Assembly (NCBI GenBank): GCA_035048495.1
Contig: CM068545.1
Coordinates: 24,276,741 to 24,340,740 of the forward strand
Direction of reading: 5' to 3'
Length of the DNA stretch: 64,000 bases
From: Euptelea pleiosperma
Lineage: Eukaryota > Streptophyta > Magnoliopsida > Ranunculales > Eupteleaceae
The notes beneath the pieces were generated by a model. That model ran no database searches. It was not told the DNA's origin and was given only the letters and a program-made list of their open reading frames with translations. Of the stretch, positions 1-13,258 are shown in pieces. How positions within the stretch are numbered: position 1 is the first letter of the stretch; each line of letters starts with the position of its first letter. A program made the position numbers and the translations under genes.

Positions 1-930
1 TTCTACTACCATCAAATGTTGGTTTCAAGTTAACAGTAAAAAATAGACAATCCATAATTCTTCAACTTGTAAACCAACCTATGAATATAAGAATGATTTT
101 AATTTTTGTGAGGGTGATCTCCTCAACATATAGACCACACCTACAAAAAATCAACCCATTCTAAAATTTCTAATACCATTAAATGTGGGTTTCAAGTTAA
201 CAATAAAAATAGACAGTCCATAATTCTTCAACTTGTAAACCAACCTATGAATATAAGAATGGTTTGAATTTTTGTCAGGGTGATCTCCTCACCATATAGA
301 CCACACCTACAGAAAATCAACCCATTCTGAAATTTCTAACACCATCAAATGTGGGTTTCAAGTTAACAGTAAAAATAGACAGTACATAATTCTTCAACTT
401 GTAAACCATGCTATGAATATCAGAAGGGTCAGACTTCGTTGACAGATATAAAATGACAGGAACACAATATAAGCCACGTGGCACACCGTTACAGGACTAT
501 GACCGTATAAATGTTTGTCCTATCCCATGATGGACCTTCAAGCCAAAAATCAGCCTGATTAGTGATTTATAGGCTTTGGATTGGACCTATTTTCATGGGC
601 TGATCTCAACTCTACGAATTTGAGAGTATTTGAGGTACAAAGATGCAATACTTATAAATCACTAATCAGGCTGATTTTTGGTCTGTAGCTCCAACATGGG
701 ATAGGACAAACATCCATACATTCAGAATCCTGGAACAGTGTGCCACCTGGCTTATATTGTGTCGCTGTCATTTTATATCTGTCAACGGAGCCCGACCCAT
801 ATCAGAATGATTTGAATTTTTGTGAGGGCGATCTCCTCACCAAATAGATCACACCTACTAAAAAATCAGCCCATTCCAAAATTTTTAACACCATCAAATG
901 TGGGTTTCAAGTTAACAGTAAACAATGAAA
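1..930. repeat. Tandem array of about 167-bp units derived from a MITE core
   Basis: The marker GGTTTCAAGTTAAC recurs at 21, 188, 354 and 903. The first steps are 167 and 166 bp. The last is 549 bp, or 167 bp once the 373-bp MITE and its 9-bp target duplication (426..807) are removed. The unit matches the centre of the foldback element at 27234..27611, read in the opposite orientation. The array begins before the window and decays near 930. Stretch 930..1380 holds AT-rich sequence without a recognisable gene. Confidence 0.85.
426..798. mobile_element. Mutator-type foldback MITE, TIR GGGTC..., 9-bp TSD
   Basis: The ends are inverted repeats (GGGTCAGACTTCGTTGACAG on the left, GGGTCGGGCTCCGTTGACAG as the complement of the right) that continue through most of the 373 bp. 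The 9-mer atatcagaa occurs at 417..425 and again at 799..807. A perfect 9-bp target duplication is the signature of Mutator-like elements. It has no coding capacity. The left arm holds a G-box (CCACGTGG) near 474. It sits inside a tandem-repeat unit and so is younger than the array. Confidence 0.9.
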
Positions 931-1379
931 ATAGCTTCAATCCAATGGTTAAAAATCACTGATCAAACCATGATTAGTGATTTAAAACCTTGGATCTTTG
1001 TACCTAAAATCAACCCATGAAATAGCTTGAATCTAAGCATGATTAGGGTTAAATTAAACCCATCAAATAGCTTCAATCCAAAGTTTAGATATCACTGATC
1101 AGCACAATTCTTGATTTAAAACCTTGGATCTTTCTTTGGGAAAGAAAATCAGGGGTACGTTAAAACCTAAAAAAAAATCAAAACAACTTATCGGACGGCG
1201 ATGACACAGCAGGACAGCAATGGCAAGGGACGGTGACAGCAACGAACGGCAAGGGACGGCGAAGAAGAGCCACACCAGGCCGTCAGACGGCAACGCCCGG
1301 GGAGGAGGAGGAGGAGAGGAGAGGAGATGAGAAGGGTTTTCGATTAAACAAATTGGGAATTTTTTTTTTTTTTTTTATA

Positions 1380-1686
1380 CTTAGCATATTACCGGCGGTC
1401 AGAGACCTGACCGCAGCTATAGGGGATATTAGCAGTGGTCAAATCACTAACCGCCGCTAATATACGCTTTATAGTGGCGGTTTTTTTTCTCTCCGCCGGT
1501 AAAAAACATATCGGCGGCGGTTTTCTTGTCGACCGCCGATAAAAGCTGTAAAAAATTTCCCTCCATTTTCCAAAAGATCCTTTAGCAGCGTTTTCACCCC
1601 TGCCCGCCGGTAAAACCATCTATAGCTGCGGTTTTTTACTGGCCGCCACTAAAACTCCGCCACTAAAAACCAATTTTCTTGTAGTG
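1380..1686. mobile_element. CACTA (En/Spm) transposon right end
   Basis: The segment ends with the complement of CACTACAAGAAAATT, the typical CACTA terminus, at about 1672..1686. Inside it lie repeated subterminal GC-rich motifs of the type ACCGCCGCTAA and GGCGGTTTT in both orientations, the usual transposase-binding region of such elements. No matching left end is seen, so this is a truncated or non-autonomous copy. The flanking 1687..2000 shows no gene. Confidence 0.8.
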
Positions 1687-2000
1687 TTATCACCAAAATC
1701 ATTGAGATTCAGTGAAAAGCAAAAAGTGACCTTCCCTTCATTTATTGAGGTAAGTGAATGAATCTTCGTAGATTCTTTTTAATACCAACAATGCCCTTTT
1801 TCTCAAAGTTTTTTCTTTTGAAAATTTTCAAAAGTGTCCTAATAAATATTAAAAAATACTCACAATGCCCTTGACTTAATTTTAAGACTCAAGCCCTTTA
1901 CCAATAATCTAATTCAGACATAAGTCATGAAGCTATCAGACCTTAAGCACTTTAAGCTTTTAGATCTAATAACTTAATTTACCAAACGCCACCTTCTCCA

Positions 2001-2312
2001 GTTTGGTGTGACAACATTAGTTCAATTTAGTTGGCCTTCAATCTGGTTTTCCATGTGCAAACAAAGCATCTAGAGGTCGACTATCACTATGTTCATGAGA
2101 AAGTTATTTGCAAGGAAATCGATGTTCGGTACATCAGCACCGTTCATCAGATTGCTGACATTTTCACAAAAGGCCTCACTACAACTCATTTTCAACTTCT
2201 ACATGACAACCTCATGATCCGCTCACAGCCCATTAGCTTGCAGGGGTGTAATGGCTATAATATTCTCATAGCTTATCAAACTTCTCCCAAATCTTCAACT
2301 GCTCTTTTTTGA
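2001..2312 (+). pseudogene. Ty1/Copia retrotransposon pol 3' end (RNase H), broken
   Basis: The translation starts VWCDN, then SSI, an in-frame TAG at 2028..2030, then HVQTKHLEVDYHYV, IDVRYISTVHQIADIFTKGL and a final PISLQG. These are the last conserved blocks of Copia RNase H: the TKHIEIDYH motif and the ADIFTKGL motif. Only the terminal 90 or so residues of pol remain; reverse transcriptase and integrase are absent. The sequence after it (2313..2410) runs into AT-rich, LTR-like sequence containing TTAGGAGGATAATAT, typical of the start of a Copia 3' LTR. The TAG stop and the missing upstream pol make it a dead fragment. Confidence 0.85.
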
Positions 2313-2410
2313 GCTGGTTCCCCTGTATTTTTGTAAAGTTGAACGTGCGTATCTTTAGAAATAGTTTAGGAGGATAATATATTTCTTGTATATATCCCTA
2401 ACATAAAGGG

Positions 2411-2664
2411 GAGTAAAACTTGCCTGACCACCGATGGCCTGGTAGCTACCTGATGATCGGTGCAGTGCTCAGCATGTGGATTTCGTATGGACTGACAAAT
2501 GCAGCCTGACCAAACATGTACCCAGGTGAGTTTTTTAAGATTTATTTTTTGATTTGCAAAAGCAAAAAGACCTCGGTGTACGTGCCGAGCACTCCACAGT
2601 GTTTCGCCTGTATGAAATCCACGAGCACTGCACCGATGGTCAGGTGGTCAGGCAAGTTTTACTC
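2411..2664. mobile_element. Mutator-type MITE, TIR GAGTAAAACTTGCCTGACCA
   Basis: The two 20-bp ends are perfect inverted repeats. The 9-mer cataaaggg flanks the element at 2402..2410 and 2665..2673, a perfect 9-bp target duplication. The 254-bp body is a partial foldback with internal inverted copies around ATCGGTGCAGTGCTC. It shares its outer GAGTAAAACTT with elements at 4849, 19636, 30353, 30542 and 57702 but lacks the G-box core. It landed in the LTR-like sequence after the Copia pol fragment. Confidence 0.9.
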
Positions 2665-2774
2665 CATAAAGGGAGTTGATTGAGTTGCAAACATTATATA
2701 ATAAGAAGTAATATAGAATGTGGTACACGGAATACATTCAACAAATTCAGTCTTTGTTTTTGAAATATTTTATT

Positions 2775-3673
2775 AAGAAGTGCTTTGCTCGTGCAGACAA
2801 GATGCCTGAATTGTTGGTACAAGGAGACCGGATCTCTAGGAAAAGTAGGCTGTTAACGGATGGATTCAAATTAGATTGTGGTTATTTGAATCCGATCCAA
2901 TAAGATATTCACTTTAATTAATCAGAATTCGATCCGTCCCCAATCCGAATCCATACCTACATCCAAATTTGATTTTTTCCAGATCGGATTGTTTCGGCAA
3001 ACAGGTAAAAAAATGGAGAATAAATGCCCGAAACTTTTTCAAATGCCAAAGCATCACTTTTGTTACTAACCGCTGTCGTCACCCGGTGACCGCATGGATG
3101 TTTATCCCATCCCTTGGTGGATATACAAAGTCACCCTGATTGGTAATCTCTAACCATTGGATTTTAGTACTTTTTAAGGTATACCACGACCCATGAAATT
3201 ATTCTTTGTAAAAGCCATGTGGCAATTTCTTAGAGGACACCAACCGTAGAGATGTTTGACCAATCCCTAGGTGGACCTATAAACCCAAAATCAACCTGAT
3301 CGGTGATTTTTAAGCGTTAATTGAAGTCATTTTCATGGGTTAATTCTAACCATATGAATTTGAGCATTATTTGGGTACAAAAGATCCAAAGGTTTGAAAT
3401 CACTAATCAGGCTGATTTGGGATTGCCCAAACATCCATACTGTCAACGTCCGCTAAGAGTGTACCACGTGGCTCATATTATTGGTGGTCAGGCCTTCCTT
3501 GACCGTTGGGGTCAGACAAGTTTTACACGGAAGTGCTTTGCTTGTGCTGACAAGATGCTTGAATTGTTGGTACAAGGAGACGGGATCTCTACGCAAACTA
3601 GGTCTTTGACTGATGGATTCAAATTAGAATCTGATCCAATAAGATATTCACTTAATCAGAATTCGTCCAATGA
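2775..3673 (+). repeat. Direct duplication upstream of GSTU copy 1 (2775..2937 and 3530..3673)
   Basis: Both ends of this interval begin AAGTGCTTTGC, share GAATTGTTGGTACAAGGAGA and end at AGATATTCACTT followed by AATCAGAATTCG. Spacing is about 755 bp. The 2937..3030 portion is also similar to 24190..24320 upstream of GSTU copy 3 (CCAATCCGAATCC, CATCCAAATTTGATT), so it belongs to the duplicated GST flank. No open frame is conserved between copies. Confidence 0.7.
3020..3523. mobile_element. Decayed G-box foldback MITE copies
   Basis: Two partial core sequences are seen. The first (3080..3200) resembles the left half of the element at 4409. The second (about 3207..3523) has ATGTTTGACCAATCCCTAGG on one arm and a CCCAAACATCCATACTG / CCACGTGG arm on the other, ending in CAAGTTTTAC like the GAGTAAAACTT termini. 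No target duplication is visible, so boundaries are approximate. Confidence 0.6.
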
Positions 3674-3986
3674 CGATTTTTATATGCCTGAATCTTATCT
3701 GATCGATTACGAATCTCCAAGACTCCAATCCGAATCCTATATAGTACCTTCATCCAAATTGGATTTCAGATAGGGTTGTAGCGGATTGATGCAGTGGGTC
3801 CCAAAAAAAAAAGCTCTACGTGGGGCTACGATAGTCCTCTGCATGGACTGCATCCACTGTTTTGCGCATCTAATCGGGCTGACTTTTTGGTCTGTATGTC
3901 CACCTAGGGATAAGCCGAGCATCTATGGCCGTCCGTGATCATTATTAAAAATTTGAGCAGGCCTAGGAACGTAAGCAATGACATAA

Positions 3987-4363
3987 GGCTCGGGCTCGGG
4001 GGACCCCTATTTTTTACACTCATTTTGGCATGCCCACATAGAAGATGAATCAATAGCTGATTTTTGGTGGGAATGATCTATATGGTGAGGAGATCATCTT
4101 CACAAAAATTTAAATCATTTTGATATTCATAGACTGGTTTAGAAGCTGAAGAATTATGGACCGTTGAGTTTTACCGTGTAACTTGAAAACCACATTTGAT
4201 GGGGTTAGAAATTTCAGAATGGGCTGATTATTTGTTGGGGTGATCTCTACGGTGAGGAGATCATCCCCACTAAAAATCAGCCATTGCTTCATTTTCTATG
4301 TTGGTACGCCAAAATGGGTGTCAAAAATGAGGGTCAAAAATGGGTGTCCTCCGAGCCCCACCC
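3987..4363. mobile_element. Mutator-type foldback MITE in the GSTU copy 1 upstream region
   Basis: The ends GGCTCGGGCTCGG and (complement) GGGTGGGGCTCGG resemble the GGGTCGGGCTC terminus of 27234..27611, and the interiors match along their length. Paralogous flanks lack it: 8641..8665 and 25241..25265 read AATGACATCTATTAAATAATCAG or very close, whereas here that sequence is split. The flanking 9-mers are not identical, so the target duplication is eroded. Confidence 0.75.
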
Positions 4364-4408
4364 AATTAAATAATCAGAGGAGACCTAGAACTCTATACAT
4401 TGATAAAA

Positions 4409-4813
4409 GGAAAAAGATGTCACAAGGTATGCCTGAAACTGTTCATTTGCGGAAGCGGCATTTTTGGTAGTCACGGCTGCCATCTGGGCCCACTGACCGT
4501 TTGGATGTTTATCCCACTCCTTGGTGTATATACATACCAGAAATCACCTTGATTGGTAATCTGTAACCATTAGATTTTAACACTTTTTATCACCATTTAA
4601 GGCGTTCTTATAGCCGTTGAATACAACCATTTTTGAGTACTAAAACCAACGGCTAAAAATCATTAAACAAGCTGATTTTTTGTATGAATGTCTATTAAAG
4701 GGTGGGCTAAACATCCATGGGTAGTCAGTGGGCCCAGATGGCAGTGGTGACTACCAAAAATGCCGCTTCCGCAAATGAAACGATCTCAGGTATACCTTGT
4801 TACATCACGACCC
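4409..4813. mobile_element. Mutator-type foldback MITE, TSD ttgataaaa, GSTU copy 1 promoter
   Basis: The element is a 405-bp foldback. Its arms share AAAAATGCCGCTTCCGCAAA and a GGGCCCA motif; its termini carry AAGGTATRCC. The perfect 9-mer ttgataaaa occurs at 4400..4408 and 4814..4822. GSTU copy 2 upstream holds a single ttgataaaa at 8687..8695 in otherwise matching sequence, which is the empty site. Its core is a diverged form of the shared MITE core and has lost the G-box. Confidence 0.9.
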
Positions 4814-4848
4814 TTGATAAAATAGTAATAAACCGATCTCAAAATATG

Positions 4849-5025
4849 GAGTAAAACTTCTGTCACAATGGAATTACAAATCACACAAACACAGCCAATG
4901 AGTTCTCGGCACGTACACCTAAAACTAAAGCACATGGTACGTTGCAAAAGCACTTCTGTACGTGCCGAGAACTCATTGGCTTGTGATTGTGTGATTTACA
5001 ATTTCGTGTGAAAGCAGTTTTACTC
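4849..5025. mobile_element. Mutator-type MITE inserted 10 bp before the GSTU copy 1 TATA box
   Basis: The 177-bp element begins GAGTAAAACTTCTGTCAC, has an imperfect complementary right end, and contains the inverted pair CCAATGAGTTCTCGGCACGT. The 9-mer caaaatatg flanks it at 4840..4848 and 5026..5034. Copies 2 and 3 have one uninterrupted version (8711..8724; caaaaaatg at 25313..25321) directly before the same TATA box. It has the same structure as 30353..30530. Confidence 0.92.
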
Positions 5026-5035
5026 CAAAATATGC

Positions 5036-5043
5036 TATAAATA
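5036..5043 (+). promoter_or_regulatory. TATA box of GSTU copy 1
   Basis: TATAAATA is followed by CTCCCACTCTCATC, the same block found at copies 2 (8724) and 3 (25323). It lies 137 bp before the ATG. The MITE target duplication ends only one base upstream of the box. Confidence 0.75.
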
Positions 5044-5095
5044 CTCCCACTCTCATCGCAGCTCTTTCCACTCAACCTCACACATCCCAATCTGA

Positions 5096-5972
<877 letters not shown>

Positions 5973-7385
5973 AATTACTAGAGTCTACATTGTTCTACTC
6001 TTTTTCTTGGGGCTTCTGTGTGTCCATGGCTTTGTATTCTCGTGGTTTTAGTTTTGTTGGGTAAGAGAGAGGTAAAAGAGAGTTGTGTGGTGCGGTGGAG
6101 GTGGTGGGGCGGTTGTTCAGTGGGGAGGAAGAAGAAGAAGAAGAAGAAAAAGAGGTGGGGGAAAAATAAAAAAATTGGAAGTGGGTGTGGAGCATAAAAA
6201 CGCAGGTGCCAATATCCAGCCCCTTTGAGTTTTAAGATCATTATATTTTTGTGTTTCCACATGTTTTAAATGTAAGAACATCTTGTTGAAAACAACATGA
6301 TTGATAGGTTCTAGAAAGCCCAATCTCTTGGTCAAAACTGAAACGACAATCATCCAATGAATAATAAACAACATACCTTTTTGCAGATGATATTGAAACG
6401 ACGGATGGACTGTAGATTTTCTGATGGGCCGAACTAGAGAAAAACTAGAGAAAAAACCATAGTGAAGTGAGGGACATCCCCTCCTTTTATAGCATTGATT
6501 TCTTTAGCTATTACCAGTTCCAATCATGGCAACTAACTAAAAGGATTGCACTTACCTTTAGGATTAGGCAACTACCTCACCTAACTAGAAAGTCACTTTG
6601 ATACAGCTCCAACTCCTTTAGATGACTTCCAAAATAGTGACTTTGATACATGTTTTTATATATGTTCCTTATAAACTAGAGCTTATAGTTGTAGACCAAT
6701 CTTATAGCTTCAAACAACCGTTGGAAAGGTCACTTCGCTTTATATATTATATTTTAACATTTGGGTTTTATTTATCTATTTATTAATATTTGATATCGAT
6801 GTTTGGTTGCATGTCGGTTGGATTATATTTGTTGAGTGGGCCTCTACGGCCAATTTAGAAATTATTTGGGTTTGAAAATGACCATGTTTGAAGCCCAATT
6901 GATACATACGGGCCTTGAGCTCATTTTTTGCCCATATTTGACTTAATTTAGGGCTTTTTGAGCCTCGGTACATTAACCCATCTAAAAGTGATGAAAAATA
7001 AAAATTCTACCTCGTACTCTCTTTTTCTCTAGAGCTAATGTTTGGAAAACCCTTGGAGCTGTGGTGGATTACTATATCCAATCTTCAAACTAGCAGCTTC
7101 AGGCAAGTGAATTTCCATTAACCCCTCTGTTGGTTTGTGTTTTGATTGTTTGTATGTATGTGTCTATACTTAGAAACCCTAATCATGTTTTGGTATGTTG
7201 CATGCTTTATTCTAATCATTTATTGTATTATATGTGATTAATCCATTGTAAACCCTTTTTGTTGTAAATCCTTTTGCACATGTGATTAATTAGTACATTG
7301 GACGAAGCCCGACGAATCAAGTGTCGTGGGTCGAACCAAGGTGCTTTTCTATGTAATTTTTATTAGAATCTAGGTCAAATCACTT
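5973..7385. other. Intergenic stretch after GSTU copy 1, with a repeat copy at about 6770..7330
   Basis: The first 100 bases match the 3' flanks of copies 2 and 3 (CTACATTGTTCTAC, TTGGGGCTT). A (GAA)n tract lies near 6126..6150. From about 6770 to 7330 the sequence is homologous, in inverted orientation, to 10370..10900; shared blocks include GGAAAACCCTTGGA, GTTGTAAATC and GATTAATCCATT. No gene is seen in it. Confidence 0.6.
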
Positions 7386-7785
7386 CTAAGAGCGAGACCA
7401 AGTTTGAGCCTTGGTAGCAATAGTATGTGCAACAGTATTAGCCCCACGGGGAGGATAACAAACAAAAGAGGAAGAGAATTTGTTTTCAAATGCCAAAATA
7501 CCGGCACAAATTACCGACGACGCCCAACACGCTAAAGAACAGCCCACCAGAAGTAAGTCCACCAGATTTTTTGCATCTGCTATCGATCTCTAACTCTTGG
7601 ATGCCTTCTTCAAAAGCACATTGAATCCCCAATCTCATAGCCTGCGCCTCTACCTCCTCTGCAGACCCTGCCCTTGACTTAATCCCTCTTGCCACCACGA
7701 GAGCATTAGAAACTTTTTGAATAATAAAATCCAACCCTGATATCTGTGATTTAGGACTCCATGAAGGGAGCTCATATTTGCACAC
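7386..7785 (-). pseudogene. Non-LTR retrotransposon / RNase H-like (RVT_3) C-terminal fragment
   Basis: Read on the minus strand, the frame from 7785 gives VSNALVVARGIKS and AEEVEAQAMRLGIQ, followed after a frame break by ENKFSSSFVC and PRGANTVAHTIATKA, ending at a TAG at 7386..7388. These are the RNase H-like blocks found at the C-terminus of plant LINE-type polyproteins: an A-E-A-A helix, then an acidic E-I-D, then R-A-N-x-V-A-H. A frameshift separates the two halves, and no reverse transcriptase lies upstream. It is a 5'-truncated dead copy; a fragment of a host RNase H-like gene is the alternative. Confidence 0.7.
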
Positions 7786-7859
7786 CCCATTTCCTATCCC
7801 GGTCGACTCCTAGTCGAGGCACACCCCAAAAAGAGAGCTCTCTCTCTAAAACTTGGCTG

Positions 7860-9547
<1,688 letters not shown>

Positions 9548-10158
9548 AGTCTACATTGTTCTACAGTTTTTGTTGGGGCTTTTGTGTTTCCATGCTCATG
9601 GTTTTGGTTTTGTTGGGTGATAGAGAAGTAAAGGAGAGTCTGTTTGAGGGTCTGTATACACGTTGGTCCCTTATAAGGTTGTATCTGCTTCTACTTCTCG
9701 TGGAAGCTTAGGGGCTGTTTGGCAAACTAAAAAAAAGTCATATTTTGTTGGCTTCTAAAATAAATAAAAAAGCTGAAACAGGCCCTTAATGTAGCATCAA
9801 ATGGATTTTCGTGTGGAAATTTGTCCCTTATCATTGAATTATGAGGTTTATAAGGTCTACTGTGGTGGAAATGGGAGTGGGACTCTTGACTTCGCGCCAA
9901 CAGAGTGAAACTGAGAGTCCACACTCCTCTGGCTACTGACGCTATCAGTTCGCTTGAACACTAAAGGCAAAAAATAAAAACAATAAATAAGAAGAAAAAA
10001 TCCCCCCACCCCCACCACAGACACACACACTACATCCCTCTCTGCCTTTTTCAGTTTAAAGATTAGAATTGGTAGAATTGGTATTACAAACCTAGGAATT
10101 TGGAAACTACATTTGGCATAGGTTTAAAAAAAATACTAGAGTTCGAAACTAACTACCT
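9548..10158. other. GSTU copy 2 3' flank (duplicated)
   Basis: The sequence continues to match the copy 3 flank (26211..26510 and 27180..27233), including GGTCTACTGTGGTGG at 9855, the empty site for the MITE found after copy 4, and GGCATAGGTTTAAAA at 10116, the empty site for the MITE at 27234. No gene is seen. Confidence 0.7.
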
Positions 10159-10159
10159 T

Positions 10160-10800
10160 AGTCTAAAATCACAGGGAAACCCAAATCCAAGGAGAAAACT
10201 ATGAATTTCTTTAAAAGAACTTAACCTAATAATTTTTCTTCCAGGGGCGTTGCCCATGATAGAATTACTCTTGGGCAAGGGGGTGCTGCACATGCACCCC
10301 TAGCAAGCTTAACGTGGAGCTCGACCCATGTTTTTGTTGGGCTTTGCCCAACACCCTAACTAACCGCAAGTGCAAAAAGATTTACAACAAAGGGATTTAA
10401 AATGGATTAATCAAAGAGAAGTTAATAATAAACCATGAAAAACCCTAATCTTAATATCGAATCAGAAAAACATATATTAAACGATCAAAATACAAAAAAC
10501 AAAAGGGGTTAAAGATGCACTTGCTTGAAAGTGCTCATTTGAAAATCGGAGATATAAATCCACCAAAGATCCAAGGGTTTTCCCAAACTCTAGCTTTAGA
10601 GAGAAAAATAGAGTACAAGAGAGAGTTGTCACTATTTTCTAAATTAGAGAAAAGTAATTTTCGTTACTTTTAGAGAGGCTAATAAAATAAACTAAAAAAG
10701 TCCTAATTTAAGTCAACTATGGGCCATAAATAGACCTAAGGCCCATAAGTATCAACTGAGCTACAAATTGGGTTATTTTTTAACCCAAAATTGTCTCTAA
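10160..10800. mobile_element. Unclassified insertion, inverted relative to 6770..7330
   Basis: Copy 3 reads GTTCGAAACC then CCAGCAAACATTATCC (27630..27671), whereas here about 640 bp separate GTTCGAAACT from CCGACAAACATTGCCC. The extra sequence is homologous to 6770..7330 on the opposite strand. No coding frame, clear terminal repeats or poly-A was found, so the element class is unknown. Confidence 0.5.
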
Positions 10801-12440
10801 ATTGGTCATAAAAGCTCACCCGACAAACATTGCCCACTATAGCATTAATAATAAATACAAACCATGTACTATAATTAATTACAATAAATAAATATTAACG
10901 AACAATCATTATCGATAATCTAGGATATTACAGGTACAAAACAAATTTAAGAAGGGAGCGATCTACCCATTTATGATTACTCATTTATGACACCATGCAT
11001 TCTATTCATATGAGGGTCTCTAAAAACAACAAATTTAAATTTTATTTTTTTTAGGACTTTTTTGCTTTACCCCCTTACTTTATTGATGCAATTTGCATCT
11101 CACCCAATGTTTTCAAAATATTTGTGTCTCACCCTTTGACCATGGTCAACATCATTGACCATAGACGGTCTTTGGATGGACATCCCAATATTTTTTAAAT
11201 GACTATAATGACCTTGGGTGAGACGCAAATATTTTCAGGTGCATGTAGTCATTTGATTGAGAGTATGTTCTCACCTCATTCTCTCCACATTTAGTTGATT
11301 GATTGAATTATTTGAATTATGAATTATTTGTTTTCTACATCTAGACTTTTTTTTACTTAGTGGGTTTTCGAATGAACTTTAGTAGTCTAATTGACATAAT
11401 TGGACCACTAGGGGACATTCATGGATCACCTCTGGGTTCGGGTACGGGTCGATCCACAGATTTTCGAGTCGTATCTGAGTATCCGGATTCGGGGCGTGAC
11501 AATCACACACACTCAATCAGATTTGTGTGGAACCTTTTGGTTTCTATTCTCTAAGAATATATATTTCTATTATTGTATCTTTAGAGAAAAAAGAACAAGC
11601 TTGGAAGTAATCAATGAAGAACAAAAACTTCAAGTTTTGATCATCTAAGAGAGTACAGTAGAGTAAACTAAGATTTCAAAGTTTCTCTTGGATCTTGAGG
11701 GCTTTGGGGTGTTTATGGGGCTTAGGGTTTTGTAGGTTTTCGACCTATGGTGTTATATATATAGTGTAAGCAAGTTCTTGCATGATGAGGCAAGTATTGT
11801 AGCTAGAATAGGAAGTACAACCGATGTTTTTTTAAATTGTACGCACGTTCTGATCGATCGGTTGGATTAGAATTGTTCTCCGATCGATACAAAGCCAGAA
11901 TTTTAGATGTCTAAGATTTAAACTTTAACCAATACCTTGTGTGGCCGATCAATCGGTCAAGGTATGTTTTGCCCAATTTCGCCTCTTTTAGCATATGACT
12001 TCACTACAAGTCTAATTAAAACCTCGGAGACTTTTTTTACGATATTACCAATCTATCCAACAGTCTCTAAATCACTTACCATTCTTATAATGTGATCGGG
12101 TGAAGCTTCAAGTCTTTTGATTTAGCTTTATGTTCTTCTAACAGTCTTCAAGCAGTCTGGAGTAAAGCAACACAACACATGTACATTTACACTCTCTAAC
12201 TTACTAAGTTGACTACCAACACATTAGGATGGTTTACAACTTTAGGTTTTTTCATATGGGATTAGCTAACTCAAATGAATCTGAACCTTAATCTCTCCCT
12301 CTAGCAATTCTGTGACAAAACCAACTTACATATAAAGAAAAATAAATAAATAAACATTGCATGCCTACCCTTTAATTGTAGTTGAAAAGTCTTGGTTGTC
12401 AATCCCAAGAAATTTTAGCTCTTCTGTATAATTATATTGT
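10800..12440. other. Gene-free stretch with GST flank and a Gypsy-like LTR end
   Basis: 10800..11035 matches 27655..27830 downstream of GSTU copy 3 (GCATTAATAATAAATACAAAC). About 11380..11510 has GGATCACCTCTGGGTTCGGG and CGGGGCGTGACA, the LTR terminus also seen at 44040..44150 and 55160..55243. The remainder to 12440 is AT-rich without a recognisable gene. Confidence 0.5.
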
Positions 12441-13258
12441 TAAGTTACAAGTTTGTTGAAGACTGAAGCATTGAAGATCAAGTGGACTTCATCAACTCAA
12501 TGAAGACTTAAAGATAAAGAACAACAACAAAAGTTGCAAGCTGCACTAAAGATAGAGTCAAAGCTCAAACCATGAAGATTTAAAGCAAATGATCAAAACG
12601 TTCTCACTCTATGAATGTTCAACTATCAAAAATCTTGTGTTACGGATATTTGAGTACATTTAAGGGTACACCGCGCATATGCCAACGGATCAAAATTTAT
12701 CTTAGATGACTCCATGCTAGTTTGGTATCGTTTGGATGCATAAATACTTAAATTGGTATTTTTCAGAGAAGGTCTAAGAGGACCGGCCGACCGGAGTCTT
12801 TTGACTTTGATTGGTCGACCGGTCAAAAGGTGCGGGCGACCAGACCTCTGTGTACTAGATTTTTTTAGTTCTGATTTGAGCAGGCGACCGACCAAAATGT
12901 GTGGTTGACTAAAGTCCGGTCGACCCCACCCTTCAAACGGCTATTTTTGGTTAGCTTCTATTGAGTGGAGGCTAGCTTATAAATTAGAGACTTCTCCCCT
13001 CATAAGAATCAACCCAATCAAGAGATCTCTAAACTCCTATCATTTGATTATCATTCTTTAAGTCCAGAGATTTGAAATTTGTGAGAACTTCACTTGAACA
13101 AAGCTGTGTATTCCTTGTGAAGGCTCTAAGTGTATGAAGAGACTATTAGCTATTATTTTATGTAAGTATCTTCTTTCAAGAAGATGATTACTCTTTGCAG
13201 AGTGTCTCTTAGGCGAATTCTACTCCAAAGGATTCTCCATTTGATCATATTCATCTAA
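12440..13258 (+). mobile_element. Copia-type LTR remnant, left part (split by the Harbinger element)
   Basis: The segment has the look of a Copia (SIRE-like) LTR: several GGTCGACCGGTC-type motifs (12780..12930), a TATA-like CTTATAAATTAGAG near 12977, and leader-like text. It stops at TCTAA where the Harbinger element begins, and resumes at 22485. The left boundary is approximate and no primer-binding site was found. Confidence 0.5.

Noticed and set aside
1233..1619. Open frames around 1230..1620 on both strands
   Set aside because: They coincide with GC-rich subterminal repeats of the CACTA end and show no protein motif.
5978..6374. Three overlapping minus-strand frames after GSTU copy 1
   Set aside because: They cover the GST 3'UTR and a GAA tract; frames of similar length do not persist in the homologous flanks of copies 2 and 3.
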